From: Adenophora triphylla var. japonica
Taxonomy: Eukaryota > Streptophyta > Magnoliopsida > Asterales > Campanulaceae
NCBI GenBank assembly: GCA_022495995.1
Contig: JAFEMH010000750.1
Location: 186,001 to 250,000 of the forward strand
DNA length: 64,000 bases
Reading direction: 5' to 3'
Shown: positions 23,369 to 35,072 of the stretch, in pieces
Layout of the letters: each line of letters starts with the position of its first letter
Numbering within the stretch: position 1 is the stretch's first letter
Made by a program: the position numbers and the translations under genes
The notes under the pieces: generated by a model
Told to the model about the DNA's origin: nothing
The model's input: only the letters and a program-made list of their open reading frames with translations
The model's database searches: none

Positions 23369-24124
23369 CGGCGAAGAAACCGCCCACTTGTGTCTCTTTA
23401 GGCTCTCAGACCGACCCTGTGTTCACTTTGGTCATAACCTCTTCGGCAGCTTGGGCCCGGTTGTCCTCTTGGTCAACTACACGCTCGAGAACTTCTTTAA
23501 TGTATTGTTCGTTTAATGTGTCTCGCTTCTTTATCAATTGAATTATTAACGTCTTTTAAGTTGTTTGTTAACTTATCGCTTGTTAAAGTGGCAATGAGAG
23601 GATACTCCGAAAGGTCGACTTTTCATTAAACAAGAACGGGAATACATGATTGGCTACAACATTATAGTCCTCCGGCGTAAGGCCGTTGGATGACTCGCAG
23701 GACCGGACTCGACAAGGACCGACTCGAGGGTTTGAGACCGGGTTTAGGGAGATGTGGGTGCGGGCCCAGCCTTGTCTTCCATTTCGCCCGGCTTGCCCTC
23801 GTCCGGTGAAAGTTACCCAATTCTTCAAAGGGCATTGCCGGATGCTTGAGGAGGGTGCGGGGATCGAGAGGCTTGGCTCGCCGTCCCTATCATGGCAATC
23901 ATGCCGCTGTCGGAGCCCCGCCGATCAAGTTGGGCAACTCCATGACTTCTTCAAATGTACTCGTAGAGCCGGTCCACCGAGAGCGTCTTCTATGAATTCC
24001 CGGTTCCTTCGCTTTGGACTTACTGTCTCGAATGTGGCCTCGGCGGCCGATCCGAACAATCTGTTTCCCATGGAGAGTACCTTGAGTTGCTCCTCCAAGT
24101 CTCGGGATTCCCTTGAATGTGTAC

Positions 24125-25250
24125 TCATGCCGGACTGTGGTGGCAGCTGGTCCAGTGTAGAGCCGTGATGTCGAGGAACGCTCCCCTTATCGGATTAGCT
24201 TTGAGTCCTCTCAAACGCTTGAGGTCCCGTGCTAGCTGTTCCATTCTTCCCGTAGTCTTGGTGCCGACTATCCCTCGCTTCTTTCTCATCTTCATCGCTT
24301 CCACTGGTCCCCTCGCCCGCTTCGCCTCGCTGCCGGTCCCCTCGCTCGCTTCTGCCGGTCCCTCGGTTTGCTCTGGTTGTCGGTCCCCTCGGCTTCGCCC
24401 GCTTGTCGGTTCCCTTGGTGAAGTAATGAGCGAGGTCAAAGCCGTAAGGCCGGAGGTTGGGTGTGCCGTCTGAGGTTCCCCTTTGCGGGCCGCCGCTTGG
24501 TGCGGGCGAGCCTTTGTCTTCCTTGATGTCGCCCGGTGTTGGCACGTAGCCAAGCCCCCGGACCGTGGTGTGGTCCTTGACTTCAATAACTTGGTGTTGG
24601 CCTTGTAGCCTTTTGCCGAGCCCCGCCCCGGGATGAAGTTCATGAGTTTCATCATCTTCATGGCGGGAGGAATCTGGATCGTGAGACAAAGTGGAAGGTC
24701 CACGTTGCATATTTGGATCTTGAGGTCTCCAGAGTGAATCCAGCTTAATGGCATGTCGTCATTATGCTTGATTTCTAACACCGGGAATGTCGTTGGTGCC
24801 GGTCCCCTCGGTGGTGACGCCTGTCGCCGTAGACCGTGGTTAGCTTGTTGCCTTGCATGAACTTAAGGCACCGATGAAGGGTGGATGCCACGCCATTGAT
24901 TTGATGCAGCCTGTGGACGCCCCAGATGGCCGTGAAAGTGATTGGAATGTCCAACACTTGGAATTCGGTGGGGATCACCCGCTACCGAACCGCATGTTAA
25001 GAGTAGCAACCCCGAGAACCGTACGGGAAGTAGAGTCATAGGCCTCGACAAAGGTGGACTCAAGGCTTAAGATCTGTGGGCTTGATGTCAAGCAGGTCCA
25101 TCATCTTGGCGGGCAAGACATTCATTCCGGAACCTCCGTCTACCAACACGCGGAAGGCGACGCTCGTCCACTGGATCATGATGTAGAGCGGCTCATTGTG
25201 ATCACCCCAAATTTTGGAAGGTCCAAATCTGTGAAGGTGATTATGTTGCC
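24125..25250 (-). pseudogene. Second protease-like module of element J
   Basis: On the minus strand GDHNEPLYIMIQ is followed by VLVDGGSGMNVLPAKMMDLL (about 25090-25165), an aspartic protease core with D-G-G-S. Further on, VLDIPITFTAIWGVHRLHQ and VASTLHRCLKFMQGNKL (24.8-24.98 kb) match the block that follows protease in Tat polyproteins. The part 24125-24710 is a charged linker (Arg, Gly, Thr-rich) before RT. Confidence 0.65.
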
Positions 25251-27871
25251 ATAGTGGATGTTGCCAATCATCCGAATGACTTCATCCGGGGTCAAGGCCC
25301 ACTGGGACCATGGTACGGGCCAGCTTTCCTCTAGCTTGAGCTTGTGAGGATAAGAGGAGGTGAGCAGAGACCAAAGGGAAATGTTCGCCCGAGTCGCTTG
25401 AGCCGAGTGAGGATCGGGTCCTCTTTCAAGGAATTTGCGTCTTCGGGCCGGCCGGATTGCAATTCTCGGCTCCGTCGGCTTTTTGGTTGCCTTAGGTGGT
25501 AATGCATGGATTTGACCCGATCGGGTTAGGACGCCGACATCGTGTTTGGTCCCTTCGAACAGCCGCCGCCCGAGTTGAGCCATAGTTAGAGGAGGATTCC
25601 TCGTAGCATAGGGCCATATGTCTTCCCTCAACTCATTGATTGTGGATGAATTCCTGAGCTTCGGCAGTTGACGGATTCTCGTCCCAGATACCGGCTTCGA
25701 TGCCTCTCGCGGGAGGTAGCCTACAGCTTTGACGCAGCTTGTTCGAATGTCAAGGCACAACAATGGTTGCCTCGAACCGAACCGTGCATTAAACCCTCCG
25801 AGGAGGTTGGAGAGTTCTCGGCTTAAGCGAACGGTCTCCTTGATCTCTTCACGGTATATCGCGTTCCTTTCCTTCTTGCCGAGCATACTCGGGGCATTCT
25901 GAGTCGGGTCCGCGATACTCGTGGTTTGCTAGTTTTCCTCCGCTTCCGGGCCCAGATCAACCTTCTTGCAATGAACCTCGCGTCGAGAGTTAATGCTGCG
26001 TTTCTTCCCATGTGAGAATAGCCAAGTGCTTCTTGAACCGCGTGCGGCAGCCTAGGTAAACCTCCATCGGGAGAGTTTTCTCCTCTCGCTTTATCTCGAG
26101 TGGCGGGTATGTCGGAAGGTGAGTACACGGCTTCCGAACATCTCGCCCATGTGACTCGGTTGCTGCCCCGGCTTGATCGTCTCTGTAAACGAATGCCGTA
26201 GACTCGTGGAATTTCCCCGAGTAGTTGCTCGAGACGAATTTCCATCCTCCTCTTGTTTTTAAATAGACCTTCCTCCCCGAGTTGGCCTTTCAATTTAAGT
26301 GCGGAAATGATCCGTTCCCATCCTCCCGTGACCCTTGGGAGTCCGGTTTTGTTGACTTCATGCCCGGCTTGGAAGAGAATGGTTTCATCGTCTTCATCGT
26401 CACTTTCACAGAGAACTTGCTTTCCCGGAAGGTAAGCGCTGGGATTCTTTCTGCCGTGTCGTTCCATCTCCTAGGTCATCGGGACCGCTGACCACCCTTG
26501 CCTCGGCAGAGGGGTTGGATGAGAACAGACGGTAGTCCGGGAAGTTGCCATGAGCAAAGCTCTTGAGGTCGAACCGGTCTAGAGTGGCCTCTAGCTTTCT
26601 CGTCTCGAAGCCGCCCGTGACACTTTAAGGGCTTGGTCCCCGTAGGTCTTTCGAGCTTGATCTTCGTCCCAAAGACGACTTTCTTGAGCGGCTAGTTCCA
26701 TGAGGGCTTTCCTTGCGAGAGCTAAGCAGCCTCCGTAGGTGCGCATCGTCCGGCTAGTGTCCGTAACCGTGATTACATTCAAATCGCCGAATGGCGGGAA
26801 CACTTGGATTACGTTGACGAAGGAAGTCGGACCGGGACATTCCATGCGGCCTTCCTGATCTCGGTTTCCAAGAAATTTGCCCATATCTCGTTGATTGACC
26901 CCACGGGGGTATTGAATTCGGCAATGTTGACGGCCTCGTGATCTCGCTCGATCGCCAAGTCTATCGTGAGCTAGCGCCGATCGCGTGATGTCTGCAATCT
27001 CGGGGCCGTGACGCCCGGGTAGAATCGAACCGGGAGCATGTTGATGCCGAGGTGGTCATTTCCCATGTCGGAAGCCGACTCGCCTTATGGGGAAGACTTT
27101 CGCATGTTTTCGGTGGCCGCCTAAGCGTTCCCGAGGTTGATCTCGACTTGTAGCAGGTGAGGAGCTTGGTCTCCTTCGCCGTTGCCCTCGCCTTGGCGGC
27201 GCTTGAGGGTATAAGCTTGACCGACGGCACGGGCCGGTTGCCACCGGGCCGGTACTCGGAAGTAGTGATGAGCTCGAGCTCGCTTGGCCAAAGCCTCGTT
27301 TACTATGAGCGTGCAAATGCCGAGGGTGACCTTGGTATTGCGTAATCCGACGATAAGGACCTGATCCTTGGTATCATCGGGATATCTGGAATAGATGATG
27401 TTGACGAAGTCGTCGTCGCCACTTGATCGAGGGATTCTTCGTCGTGTCAACCAAGAACTTCCAATTGTCTGATAGCCGTCTCAGACTGACGCTGAGCTTG
27501 ACAATCTCCATGGTATTGGAACCTTGGTCGTAGGTGACCCGATCGAAAGGAGTTCCGTCCTCAAAACCGAGCATGTGAATGCAGAGGTCCGCTTGCGGGT
27601 CCGCGCGTCCTCGACTCCGGAGAGTCCAGATTCATCATCATCCGAAGGTTCAATCCAAACGTAGGGACGTATTGCGCCCGGTTGCGTTGTTGGAGCAAAA
27701 GGAAAACATCATGCTCTTCGTTGGAGAAGAGGGGTGCAACGGTAGTTCCTCGTGGAGGACATCCCATACGACTTCCATGCATTCATCCTGAGAATGACGG
27801 TGCTTGTTGACCTTTATCACAAAGATCTCTTCACTGCGGGGCCGTAGAGTTTGTTTGGAGAATGCCGACAA
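25251..27871 (-). pseudogene. Inter-protease polyprotein region of element J
   Basis: A chain of minus-strand frames (25176-25886, 25823-26467, 26591-26884, 27121-27450, 27374-27871) with no known domain. A short motif occurs twice, DDDFVNIIYSRYP (about 27.4 kb) and FVNVIQVFPPFG (about 26.8 kb), and again in element G (DDEFVNVIGSFSSFP). This suggests a duplicated conserved segment of the polyprotein. Confidence 0.5.
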
Positions 27872-28049
27872 GTCTCCGATTGGAGATCCGGGGTTTATGT
27901 GCCCGCATCATGGCGATATTCGCCGTTTCCTTCCAACCCGCTCCAAATGTTGGAAACGACAGTTGAACTTGATGTATCGGACTCGTCTGTGGTCCGCCCA
28001 GCTCGAGTACGTTTACATAGTTAGCATCTCCTGGACTACGAGGGATTCT

Positions 28050-28570
28050 CGATGAGATTTGCCCGGTAGTCCCTTGGTTGATTCGAAGGAGGTACCCCTG
28101 CCCGAGTGCGACACGCTGCCATCGTTCTCGGCTGCGTTTCCTATGAGGAAACTATCCCCTGATGACTTCAAGATCTCCCGTCGGTTAATGAATTTAACAC
28201 ACTCGATGGAGAGTGGAAGCTATGGCTTTCATGTGGTGTAGCCAAGGGCGTCCCAAAAGAGCCGTGAACTCGGATGGAATGTCCATCACGTGGAATTTGG
28301 CCGGCACCATTTGGGTTTCGAACCGTAGTTCCAGAGTCACCGTCCCCTGTGATGGGACGAGACGAGTTGTCGTAGGCCTTGATAGTCCGAGCCGACGGGA
28401 ATCAGATGGCTTTCATGGATGCGGAGAGCTCGCATCATGCCGAGAGGGAGGACATTAACGACTGACCCGTTATCTACCAATACTCCGGGGAGTGATATGG
28501 TGTTGAGTTTGAGAGTGATGTACAGAGCTTCGTTGTGCTCCCGAGGCATCTCTCGGTAGGTCTTCGTCAC
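28050..28570 (-). pseudogene. First protease module of element J
   Basis: The minus frame reads PREHNEALYITLKL then VLVDNGSVVNVLPLGMMRAL (about 28440-28483), an aspartic protease with D-N-G-S as usual in Tat elements. It is followed, in a shifted frame, by a DIPSEF...LLGRPWLH-like block at about 28.2-28.3 kb. It would cleave the gag-pol polyprotein. Confidence 0.75.
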
Positions 28571-29580
28571 GTAACGTGATCATACCGCCATACAAACGGG
28601 AGTCGTAGATCTCGCCTCTATCCGTAGAAGGAGAGTCATCCACCCATCCGTTTCGTCTTCCTCTTGCGAGGTAAAGCCTTGGCCGGAACCTCAGGAGCGT
28701 GCCGAGGCCGCCCGCGGCGGTTGCCGCCTTGGTTAGCACATTGATCGAGTGCGATTGCCAAGCCGACCTTGATCTTCCTTCGCCGGTTCGAGCTCGGAAA
28801 GCTGGACAAATTGAATCTTGGCCGATCCCGCGGGGAGTAGGCTTCGACCGGCAAGAAGATTACCAAGATCCGAGGTATTCCGTGTCCCGTGGTCCGAACT
28901 TCTGGTTTCAGCGGGACTTTTCGGCTTTCCCACCCCTGTTTCGCTCTAAAGCCGCGTGGCTCCGGAGGCAAAGAGGACTAGGCCGGAGTACAAGACGTAG
29001 TAGTCGAACCTCCCGAGGGTTCTCCAAGTGTACCTACACCGGTATCCCAGCCTTCGTATCTTTCTCTCGATTGTTGAGAGGATTTCTTCTTTGTTTTCTG
29101 AGGATTGCTCCGGATGCTTTCTCGGGACTCATACCTGTGCAAAGGAAAGCGGGCCGCAAACATCGTAGCCGATGTGGACATTAGAGGAGGATCCACTCGA
29201 GAGAGGCGGAGAAACCGGTTCTCGTGGCACTCTTCTTGGGCACCCACTCAATGGAATTCACGCTGTTATTGTTCGGAAAAGGGTTTCCGATCGTATCGGG
29301 GCCCACGGGGCGCTCCAACTTGCCTTCTTCTATCAAGTTCTGGATTTCGTATCGTAACCCCAAACAATTGTCGTGGTATGGCCGTGATACCGATGGAAGG
29401 CGCGATTTGCTCTTGTCCGCATTGGCTACGAGAATTTTAGGTTTGTAATTGGCAACGGGCTTAAGGAGACCTCTCGATTAACCCTTCCAAAGATCTTGCT
29501 CAAAGTGGCATGTCCAACTTGTTGAAGTGTACAATGAAGTGCTTCGAGTAGAATTGTTGCTTTGTGGGACCGGGTTTCAA
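28571..29580 (-). pseudogene. Gag C-terminal region of element J
   Basis: The frame at 29181-29363 reads GLRYEIQNLIEEGKLERP, the linker that follows the H-x-H-x-T-x2-C block in Tat gag. The rest (28636-28971) is Arg/Lys/Pro-rich and disrupted. No CCHC knuckle remains clear. Confidence 0.6.
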
Positions 29581-29581
29581 G

Positions 29582-30312
29582 TTACCCGACCGTTGTCCCC
29601 GATGGACGTAGTTGACGGACGTATCTTTCCCTTTGCCGAGGGCCGGTGCGGGATTGAATGCAATCGCTGAGCGGTATCTCGTATGGCCGTGCGGTAGCCA
29701 ACTTTTCCTTGAGATCCTTCTCGAACTGTGAGCCGGCATTGACCATGGCCCGGAGATCTCGGGAAGAAATTATGACCGATGAGAGTTCTCGATGGACGGT
29801 CTTAAGCGGTGACTTGAAGATCCGCATCTGTTCGTCTTTGGAGAGTGGCTCCATGATCTCTGAGAGTTTCCAGCTCCACCTCTGTAGAATTCCCCAACAC
29901 TTTCATCCGCTTTCGCTCAGCCGGGTGATTAAGTCCTCGCGACTTGTTTCCCACTCTAAGTTGGATCTCAGCACTGCTCCAGGAAGATGTTACTCGATCC
30001 GTCTCAGTGTGGCGATCCGCAGCTTGACCCCTCGAAACCATCGTAACGCCGAACTTTTAAGCGTATCGCCGGAAGTGGCTCGGCCATTTGCCGGAGGGTT
30101 GCTCCTTTGCTCTCATGCCGAGAACGTAGGTGTCGACATGCGTTTGAGACATTCGGTTCCGTCGAATCGGTCCATCTCCCATTCCGAACTTGGCAGGAGA
30201 GGCGTGACCATTCCCGGATCGGTGGATTTGAGCGTTTCCCGCTTTGAGCCGCTCGTGGTGCGGCTTTCGTGTCTTTAAATCCGCTCGACCATCCAGCTAA
30301 GGTCGGGTCCAA
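29582..30312 (-). pseudogene. Gag core of element J
   Basis: The minus frame EPLSKDEQMRIFKSPLK (29.8 kb) and AMVNAGSQFEKDLKE match the C-terminal half of the Tat gag domain (PLS-x-E-E-Q-x-x-x-F, M-x-x-A-x-x-x-E). The N-terminal half lies in shifted frames up to about 30.3 kb. Gag forms the virus-like particle. Confidence 0.7.
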
Positions 30313-30773
30313 GTGGTGGGACTGTGAGGCTCGGCGCCGGTGCTACCACGTGAGCGGTAGTGATTGGAGGTGGAAGGCTTGATATATGTGGATATATGGG
30401 AGCCTTTTCTCGAACCGTATCGGGGTTTGTCCCGGTGTTTAGTGGATTCGTGTATAGGCAACGGGACGAACCCGGGAGGGTACCGAGGAATATTGGCATC
30501 CTGAGATGGTCCAAATGGTGCGCCGGTGATATTGAGTGATAGGAGTAGCACCTGGCCGACTAAAATGACGGGGTTGCCTCCGAGAGGTGGCAACATGGAG
30601 CCTAGGCCTACTGCTTCCTCGTCTGGGAAGGCATCCCGTAAGTTGGCGGGGAGGAACCCGATTGAAGGTTTGAGTGAACCTGGTTTCGGGGAATCGTCAT
30701 CCTCGACCAGGACAAAAGTACCGTCTGATCGGGGATAGGCCGCTATACCACGCTCATTCGTAAGCTGTACCAC
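30275..30773 (-). pseudogene. Proline-rich N-terminal region of gag, element J
   Basis: The frame 30297-30773 starts MVQLTNERGIAAYPRSDGTF and becomes Pro/Gly/Ser-rich. The phrase 'GxxAxxxxDGTFxxxEDDxxP' also occurs at the start of element G's gag (HGLAAGLNPDGTFTVEEEED), showing that G and J are relatives. Confidence 0.65.
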
Positions 30774-31766
30774 GAAATTACGCCGATCTTCTTTCCGCCT
30801 CTTGTGAACCTCACAAGCTCCTGATGGCTTCTTCCAATGTCATATCTGTTCTGGGTGGCGGGGGTCCTTCCCCGTCACGATTTCTGAGCTAGACATGTCG
30901 GAAATTCTGGCCGAGGGAACCGAGGGAACCGAAGAACCGTCTCGACGCCGCTACTGGGTGATCCCGGCAAGGCGCCGACCCGAAAATCTGAACCACTTTC
31001 TCGCTCGCCGCAGTGGAACGAAAGGAAGGGTTTAGGCTTCGGACAAGGGTATTTTGGCTCAAGGTTTTCGGGCTTGTGCAATGTGCGCTAATGGTTAATG
31101 TTTACTTAAAGCGCGTTTTCTCGTAGTCCTAATCGGTTGGAAAAGAGCGAGTCTTCTTTTTCGCAACTAATCCTAGAGCTCTAATCAGTGGATCTCGTCA
31201 CTACGCTTATAAGCCCCTCGTTTCCATTGTAGATCATCTTCCTCAGGACGGACTATCCCGAGCGAGGTCTGATAAGGCAAGCGAGTTCCACCGACAAAGG
31301 AAAAAAGTGAACTTAAGGCCAGCTGATCACGCAAACTTTCAACGTGTGTGACGTACGGGCCACGGTCGAAGTCAACGTCCTTAAGTTAAAGCGGGGGTCG
31401 TGCTAAAATTTGGGCATGACCTCTCCTGACTCGCTTGTGCGAGAGACCTTAGCTTTTTAGCGTTGGCCAAGTTGTGGCTGGCACGATACATACGGCGAGG
31501 TTTGGTGACACGGCGTCACATTCAACCTTCTGAGTATATTTTTCGTGCAGCTCCGCATCAAAGTCAAGGCTGAAAAGCTCAAGACTTCGGGTCGGGAACG
31601 ACCTTCGGTCTCAAACTCTCGAGCTTGACTCGGAGCGGGGCCCGGCGTGAAAAACATACACTTAGGCTTTATGACACGAGCTAAGCCAAAAACCAACCGG
31701 GGTCTTGGACAAAGTGTGACACAAAGAGTGCATGGCTTACACGGGCTAGGATGGGATGTTTGGGAC
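30774..31766 (-). other. Leader of element J, upstream of gag
   Basis: No coding domain. Words such as GCTTGGACAAAGTGTG and GATGTTTGGG recur in the leader of G (about 41.9-42.0 kb), so the two elements share leader ancestry. It is interrupted by solo LTR L at 31767. Confidence 0.55.
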
Positions 31767-33240
31767 TGTTGGTCCCAAAGGTGGCAACAAGGGTGAAAAT
31801 ACAGCTAGAGGGGGGGGGTGAATAGCTGTTTAAAATTTTTCGCCCTCTTTTAAAGACTGAACCTCTTGCTTACAAAATCCTCTTGCAGTTTTTAATAGAC
31901 TGCAAGTGATAGTGTAAAATGCACAGCGGAATAATAGAGTGTAAAGCGGTTTTGAGAGGCGGTTTGTAAAATGCGGTTTTGGTGGTGCGGTTTTGGGAAG
32001 TGCAGTTTTACAAACACGTGTGGTTTTGACTTTGTTAACTCCAAACACTATTTCACAATAATGGATAACTAAATCAAGATCAAACAGAGACAAAAATAAA
32101 TAATTAGCAAGCACAGGAAATATAAATGCGTAAAAGTAAGAACACGCTATTTGGAGTGGTTCAATCGATAAACGATCTACGTCCACTACCAAGATGGTTA
32201 GTCTTGGATTTCTAAGAGAGATTTTATATTAAGTATTGTGAGATTACAAAGTACAATAAAATCTTTTCTATGAAGAACAAATCCAAAACTATAACAATGG
32301 TATCTCAAGTGTTTAATCAATGTGATTAGAACAAGTGAGGTGAGTGTGTGAGAACAAGATCAAGGCTCTTTAGATCTCGTGAGATGTAGAGCACAATGAT
32401 TCTTGATTGTGTTAAGGCTTGATTTCTGGGCTAGGAATATTTCTTGAAGTATGAAGATGAAGATTCAAAGGGTTGAATAATTTCGGCGTAGCTTCAGCCT
32501 TCTATGAACACGGTACTTCTCAAATTCTCAAGCAATCTTCAAATGGTGAAGATTGAGGGTATTTATACCCAAGCATCAAGAAACTAGTCATTGATACAAC
32601 TGCTGTAGCAAGATTTGATGCAATCCTATTGGTCCACATCAACCACTTTTGTCCTTTCGTACACCGCCGCAGATAAAGCCGATCAGCTCCAGCAGAAACA
32701 ATGAGGTTAGGACACTGTCACCTTTTCAAGATCCTTGCAGTATCTTTTCCTCGACATTGAATCACGTGACAAGATATGGTGGTTGACTTTTGATATTGCT
32801 GACGTGGATTCCAACGGATAAAAGTTGTTCACTTCAAAAGCCAATCATTGGATGCGGTTGGTGAGACGCGGTTAGGAACATGCGGTTTTGCTACACCGTG
32901 AGGTTGCATGGATGCGGTTGCATGAACCGCACAGTGCGGTTCAAGGGCGGTTGCATGCGGTTGGTTCAATAGACAGATTCAAGGTAGAACTACACTTGCG
33001 GTTTACAAGTGCGGTTCATAGGGCGGTTTTGAATACTGCAGGATCTGCAACCTTGCTTCCAATGAGTCTTGTGCCATTCTTCAAGCCTAAGATTAACCTA
33101 TTCTATAAAATGGACTTAGCTAAAAAATTGAAGTCTAAGCTTCATTACATAGGGTCCTAAAGTCCTTAAAATAGATAGGAGGTTATGGTATCAATCAAAT
33201 CTAATACAAAATAGGAGGGTTAAAACATGCATACCCAACA
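31767..33240 (-). mobile_element. Solo LTR L (copia-type, 1474 bp) in the leader of J
   Basis: Termini TGTTGGTCCC and ATACCCAACA, flanked by gggac on both sides (31762-31766 and 33241-33245). Near the left end AGAGGGGGGGGGTGAATAG and GCACAGCGGAAT are, on the minus strand, the CTATTCACCCCC and ATTCCGCTGTGC signatures of copia LTR ends. No interior is present, hence a solo LTR. The part 32850-33030 holds repeated TGCGGTT words. Confidence 0.87.
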
Positions 33241-33683
33241 GGGACGACCCCGTGCGCCCCCGAAAGGTGTCTGGCAGACCAATCGGAGTGCAACTGATAA
33301 GGCCATCCCGGGTTAGGGGTTGTAGTGTGCAGTGTACCGAGGCAGCAAGTGCACGTGAAGTGCGGTGTTCCGAGGCAGCAAGTGCGCGTAGTTTTCGGTC
33401 ACTAAAATTCTTTTTCTGAGTAAAAACAGAGATTTTTCTTCAGAATGTGTCTTAAAGCATTTATGATGCACAGTTCGAAAGACAGCATGAAAATCAAACA
33501 TGAATGGGGATGCACAAACATGGTAAGATTTTGAAAAGTTGACAATGTAATGCCTTTGAAAATAAAAACAAACCGTTCGAGGTTTAAAGTAACACACGCA
33601 CACGAAAACGAGGAAGGGTAAACGAAAGTTTGACCCACGGAAGGCTTTTTAGAAAACATTGGCGCTTTTGAAAAAGTATCTTT

Positions 33684-33702
33684 TCCCCAAATGAGTCGCC
33701 AA
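33684..33702 (-). promoter_or_regulatory. Primer-binding site of element J
   Basis: The minus strand reads TTGGCGACTCATTTGGGGA immediately after the LTR end (33704). It is the same register as the PBS of G with a few changes in the middle, so probably a decayed copy of the same tRNA site. Confidence 0.6.
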
Positions 33703-33703
33703 C

Positions 33704-35072
33704 TGAAATTACCCTGGATTTCGCGCGCTGGGCGCAACGCGGTTGTCTTTCGCTGGGTTGGTGTCTCCGAGACCTCGCTTCATGGGAAGGAAAAAAATGA
33801 GGAGTCGGCACGCGGTTTTTGTATTTTGAGCCCAAACGTTGAGAAACGGCTTTAGAAAATGGTGTCGTTTTTATTGGTAGCAAAAACTTAGGAAAAGGCT
33901 TTGAAAAAAGGGGATCATTTTTATTGGCAGCAAAAAGAGTAAAAAGCTTTTTGTACCAGAGATTGTTAGGTTCGGAGGTCAAGTTACGTTTCGGGTAGAG
34001 TATTACGAGATCGCCCGAAACGCCTCGCATGACGAGTCTTTCTACCTTTCTCGAAATCGTGTGTGTGTGTGTGTGTTTTGAAATGGGGGCTTGAATGACA
34101 AGCTTAATCTTGGTTTGAATGACAAACGTTGATTAGGTGACTTTTGAAAAGACGAGCGTTTGAATGACAAACGCTCGGTTTTGAGTTTGAAATGAGCTTG
34201 CGTGGCAAACGTCGACTTTGAGTTTGAAATGAGCGTTTGCGTGGCAAACGTCGACTTTGAGTTTGAAATGAGCGTTTGCGTGGCAAACGTCGACTTTTGA
34301 GTTTGAAGTGTGGCAAACGTCGACTTTTGAGTTTGAAATGAGCGTTTGCGTGGCAAACGTCGACTTTGAGTTTGAAATGAGCGTTTGCGTGGCAAACGTC
34401 GATTTTGAGTTGAAAGGGAGTTCGGAGGTCGAACTCCGGTTTTTTTTGAACCGAGAATGTCATTGTTAACGATTTTTACAGGAAAAATGCGTATTAAATG
34501 ATTTTGAGTGTCAAATGGCGGCTTTTAGTTTGAAGATGAGCATTCGGAGGCCGAACGTCATTTCGCGTTTGGAAAGAGAGTGCGACGGACGAACTCCGGT
34601 TTTGAACCGGGCATTACATTGTTAACGATTTTTACGGGAAAAATGCGTATTAAATGATATGCGATCAACGAATCGGGTTGCGACTCGGACTTTGAAAAGT
34701 AAATACTATCACGATCCAAACGGGTCGGACTTGTAAATGACAAGATTATTTAAAGTGTCAACGGAATCAAACGATCCGGAATTGTAATGACGATCGACGA
34801 GGCCAATCGGCTCGGAATTGTAAATGACGATCAACGAGGCCAAACGGCTCGGATTTGTAAATGACGAAATTTAAGTAACGATCAACGGATCGATCGATCC
34901 GAAATTGATAAATGACAATAAAAGTAAACGGAACGGGGTCGGAACGCCGTTTTAACCCGTGATTACTTCTCTTACGGAAAGAGAAGAGGATCGAGGGGCT
35001 AAAACGTATCGGACCCCGTTAGACGGAGGCGTCTACATTTCGGTAACGACGTTCGAAAACGTTATTGCGACT
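33704..35072 (-). repeat. 5' LTR of element J, truncated
   Basis: Starts TGAAATTACCC at the PBS side and ends where it fuses to the LTR of H (35073). The U3 part seen at 11945-12757 is missing, so this copy has lost its promoter. It holds a GT microsatellite at about 34060. Confidence 0.8.
34140..34410. repeat. ~40-bp tandem repeats in the LTR of J
   Basis: About six copies of a unit with GAGCGTTTGCGTGGCAAACG and TCGACTTTGAGTTTGAAAT. Each contains the inverted pair CGTTTG...CAAACG. Only the last unit is retained in the other LTR, which begins at 11254 inside the array; the array probably was the recombination breakpoint. Confidence 0.9.

Larger units (their letters stand above)
11254..35072 (-). 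mobile_element. Element J: large Tat/Ogre-type Ty3/gypsy element with antisense genes
   Basis: Minus orientation, from LTR (33704-35072, truncated), PBS (33684-33702), leader, gag (about 29.2-30.8 kb), protease (about 28.5 kb, and a second at about 25.1 kb), RT (22.4-23.4 kb), RNase H and archaeal-type RNase H (21.3-22.3 kb), integrase (20.2-21.15 kb), then an antisense gene region (14.9-19.6 kb), a tandem array (13.4-14.5 kb) and the 3' LTR (11254-12757, truncated). Pol order and the extra RNase H place it in the Tat clade. Every reading frame carries frameshifts and stops. Neither outer end has a target duplication: one end joins the gag of H and the other an LTR of H, so both LTRs were clipped after insertion. 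Confidence 0.85.

Noticed and set aside
20129..23828. Plus-strand ORFs overlapping pol of J
   Set aside because: Shadows of the minus-strand integrase, RNase H and RT frames.
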